Of a stretch of DNA of 57,307 nucleotides, positions 56,723 through 57,307 are shown piece by piece. This stretch comes from an uncultured Cellvibrionales bacterium (lineage in GTDB: Bacteria; Pseudomonadota; Gammaproteobacteria; Pseudomonadales; GM7GCV1): contig CAJXYP010000001.1 in the NCBI GenBank assembly GCA_913063225.1, positions 1 to 57,307 on the forward strand, read 5' to 3'. Positions within the stretch are counted from its first letter, which is position 1. Each line of letters opens with the position of its first letter. The position numbers and the translations under genes are program-made. Below the pieces are notes generated by a model, which had not been told where the DNA came from, made no database searches, and saw only the letters and a program-made list of their open reading frames with translations.

Positions 56723-57142
56723 TTAAGCATCAATCTTGATTTTTTCAGCGGGCTTAATTTGGTTAACTAAGCGCGCGCTACCGAATATTTGTATTACCAG
56801 CATGACAAGGAACCCGCTAAATACAGCGGGGGCCAAAACATCCGGCTGGAACTTAAACAGCAGCGCAAAAAATGCTGCGGTTAATAAAAACTTTCCTGAC
56901 TCGCCTCGCATCATTGCAAAGTAAGCCCGTTGTGGATCTTTGGCGGCTGAAATTCTGAATACCTGCAAAGCAAAGTAGCTTTGCGGCAATATCGAAATCA
57001 ATACGCCAAACCCGAATCCTATCGCCCAATCTGAAGAAATAATCAGGCCTGCCAAACTAAGCCCGGTGCCAATTAAAAACAGGGTTAGAAGATACAGACC
57101 TAAGGCCTGTTTAAATTGGTTCTGAATATTATTCTGAATCAA
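56723..57142 (-). CDS. atpI: ATP synthase subunit I
   Basis: 139 aa with four membrane helices, typical of AtpI: GFGFGVLISILPQSYFALQVFR and YFAMMRGESGKFLLTAAFFA. Assembly factor for the c ring or Mg/Ca handling in other bacteria. First gene of the operon, 34 bases before atpB. Confidence 0.93.
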   Translation of the reverse strand: MIQNNIQNQFKQALGLYLLTLFLIGTGLSLAGLIISSDWAIGFGFGVLISILPQSYFALQVFRISAAKDPQRAYFAMMRGESGKFLLTAAFFALLFKFQPDVLAPAVFSGFLVMLVIQIFGSARLVNQIKPAEKIKIDA

Positions 57143-57191
57143 TCGCTATCTAACCCCTCTCTAACTCTGCCGCACCAAGTCCGGGCACGCG

Positions 57192-57220
57192 ATTATAGAG
57201 ATCGCGAGGGTATTGATCAA
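57192..57220 (-). promoter_or_regulatory. atpI: Promoter of the atp operon
   Basis: On the minus strand TTGATC (57215-57220) and TATAAT (57192-57197) are 17 bases apart, a near-consensus sigma-70 promoter 50 bases ahead of the atpI start. No other promoter candidate of similar quality was seen within the operon. Confidence 0.75.
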
Positions 57221-57307
57221 GACAACTTCCAGTCGGAAAAATATCGATGTTTTTCAGATGGATATATCTATGCTCCAGAGTCTTTTTTAGAGCTTAAAGT
57301 GGGACAA

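Overview
The window reads as a chromosomal segment from a marine-type gammaproteobacterium. The basis is family content and gene order: rppH-ptsP-lgt-thyA as in enterics and pseudomonads, a TtpC-type TonB2 system, DctP/Q/M TRAP transport, a complete atpIBEFHAGDC operon, and a two-component pair of the 'proteobacterial dedicated sortase' type seen mostly in marine species. Genus cannot be named from the sequence alone. No rRNA, tRNA, CRISPR array or complete IS element was seen.

Layout. 1-4850 (minus): a TonB energy-transduction operon in transcription order DUF3450, TtpC-like, ExbB, ExbD, TonB and a TPR protein that runs off the left edge. 5183-11325 (minus): gcvT, gcvH, rppH, ptsP, lgt, thyA. 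11498-15683 (plus): ubiA, a FemAB-like protein, then phoB-phoR behind a near-consensus Pho box. 15696-17857: an ICMT-like methyltransferase and SelO. 17958-26592: a PdsS/PdsR-like sensor-regulator pair, an OprP-type porin, modABC, a diheme cytochrome c and a PdsO-like OmpA protein. 26843-30634: TauE/SafE, YaaA, an M48-TPR protease lipoprotein, DUF924. 30667-36389 (minus): pstSCAB-phoU with a Pho box ahead of pstS. 36504-40036: a TRAP transporter whose Q/M genes face the P gene, with an interrupted LEA/WHy lipoprotein gene between. 40108-46328 (minus): uvrD, DUF4404, a wrecked DUF4382 lipoprotein gene (plus strand), a Tat-exported dienelactone hydrolase, SatD-like protein, CPBP protease and a membrane zinc peptidase. 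46487-49900: an exported methyltransferase followed by an accessory pocket (BrnT/BrnA, a DnaQ-like exonuclease between imperfect repeats, an unknown membrane protein, a small relic). 49930-57142 (minus): the F1Fo ATP synthase operon and its promoter.

How the parts connect. Phosphate handling dominates the middle: PhoR/PhoB, PstSCAB-PhoU and an OprP-family porin form sensing, uptake and outer-membrane entry, and two well-formed Pho boxes support co-regulation. PdsS/PdsR and the PdsO-like OmpA protein are three parts of the dedicated sortase system, yet no sortase or sortase target is present here. Several loci carry decay or unusual expression features: an in-frame amber codon in the LEA lipoprotein gene, a frameshifted and truncated DUF4382 gene, a brnT frame without a standard start codon, and a 16-bp perfect hairpin between pstA and pstB.
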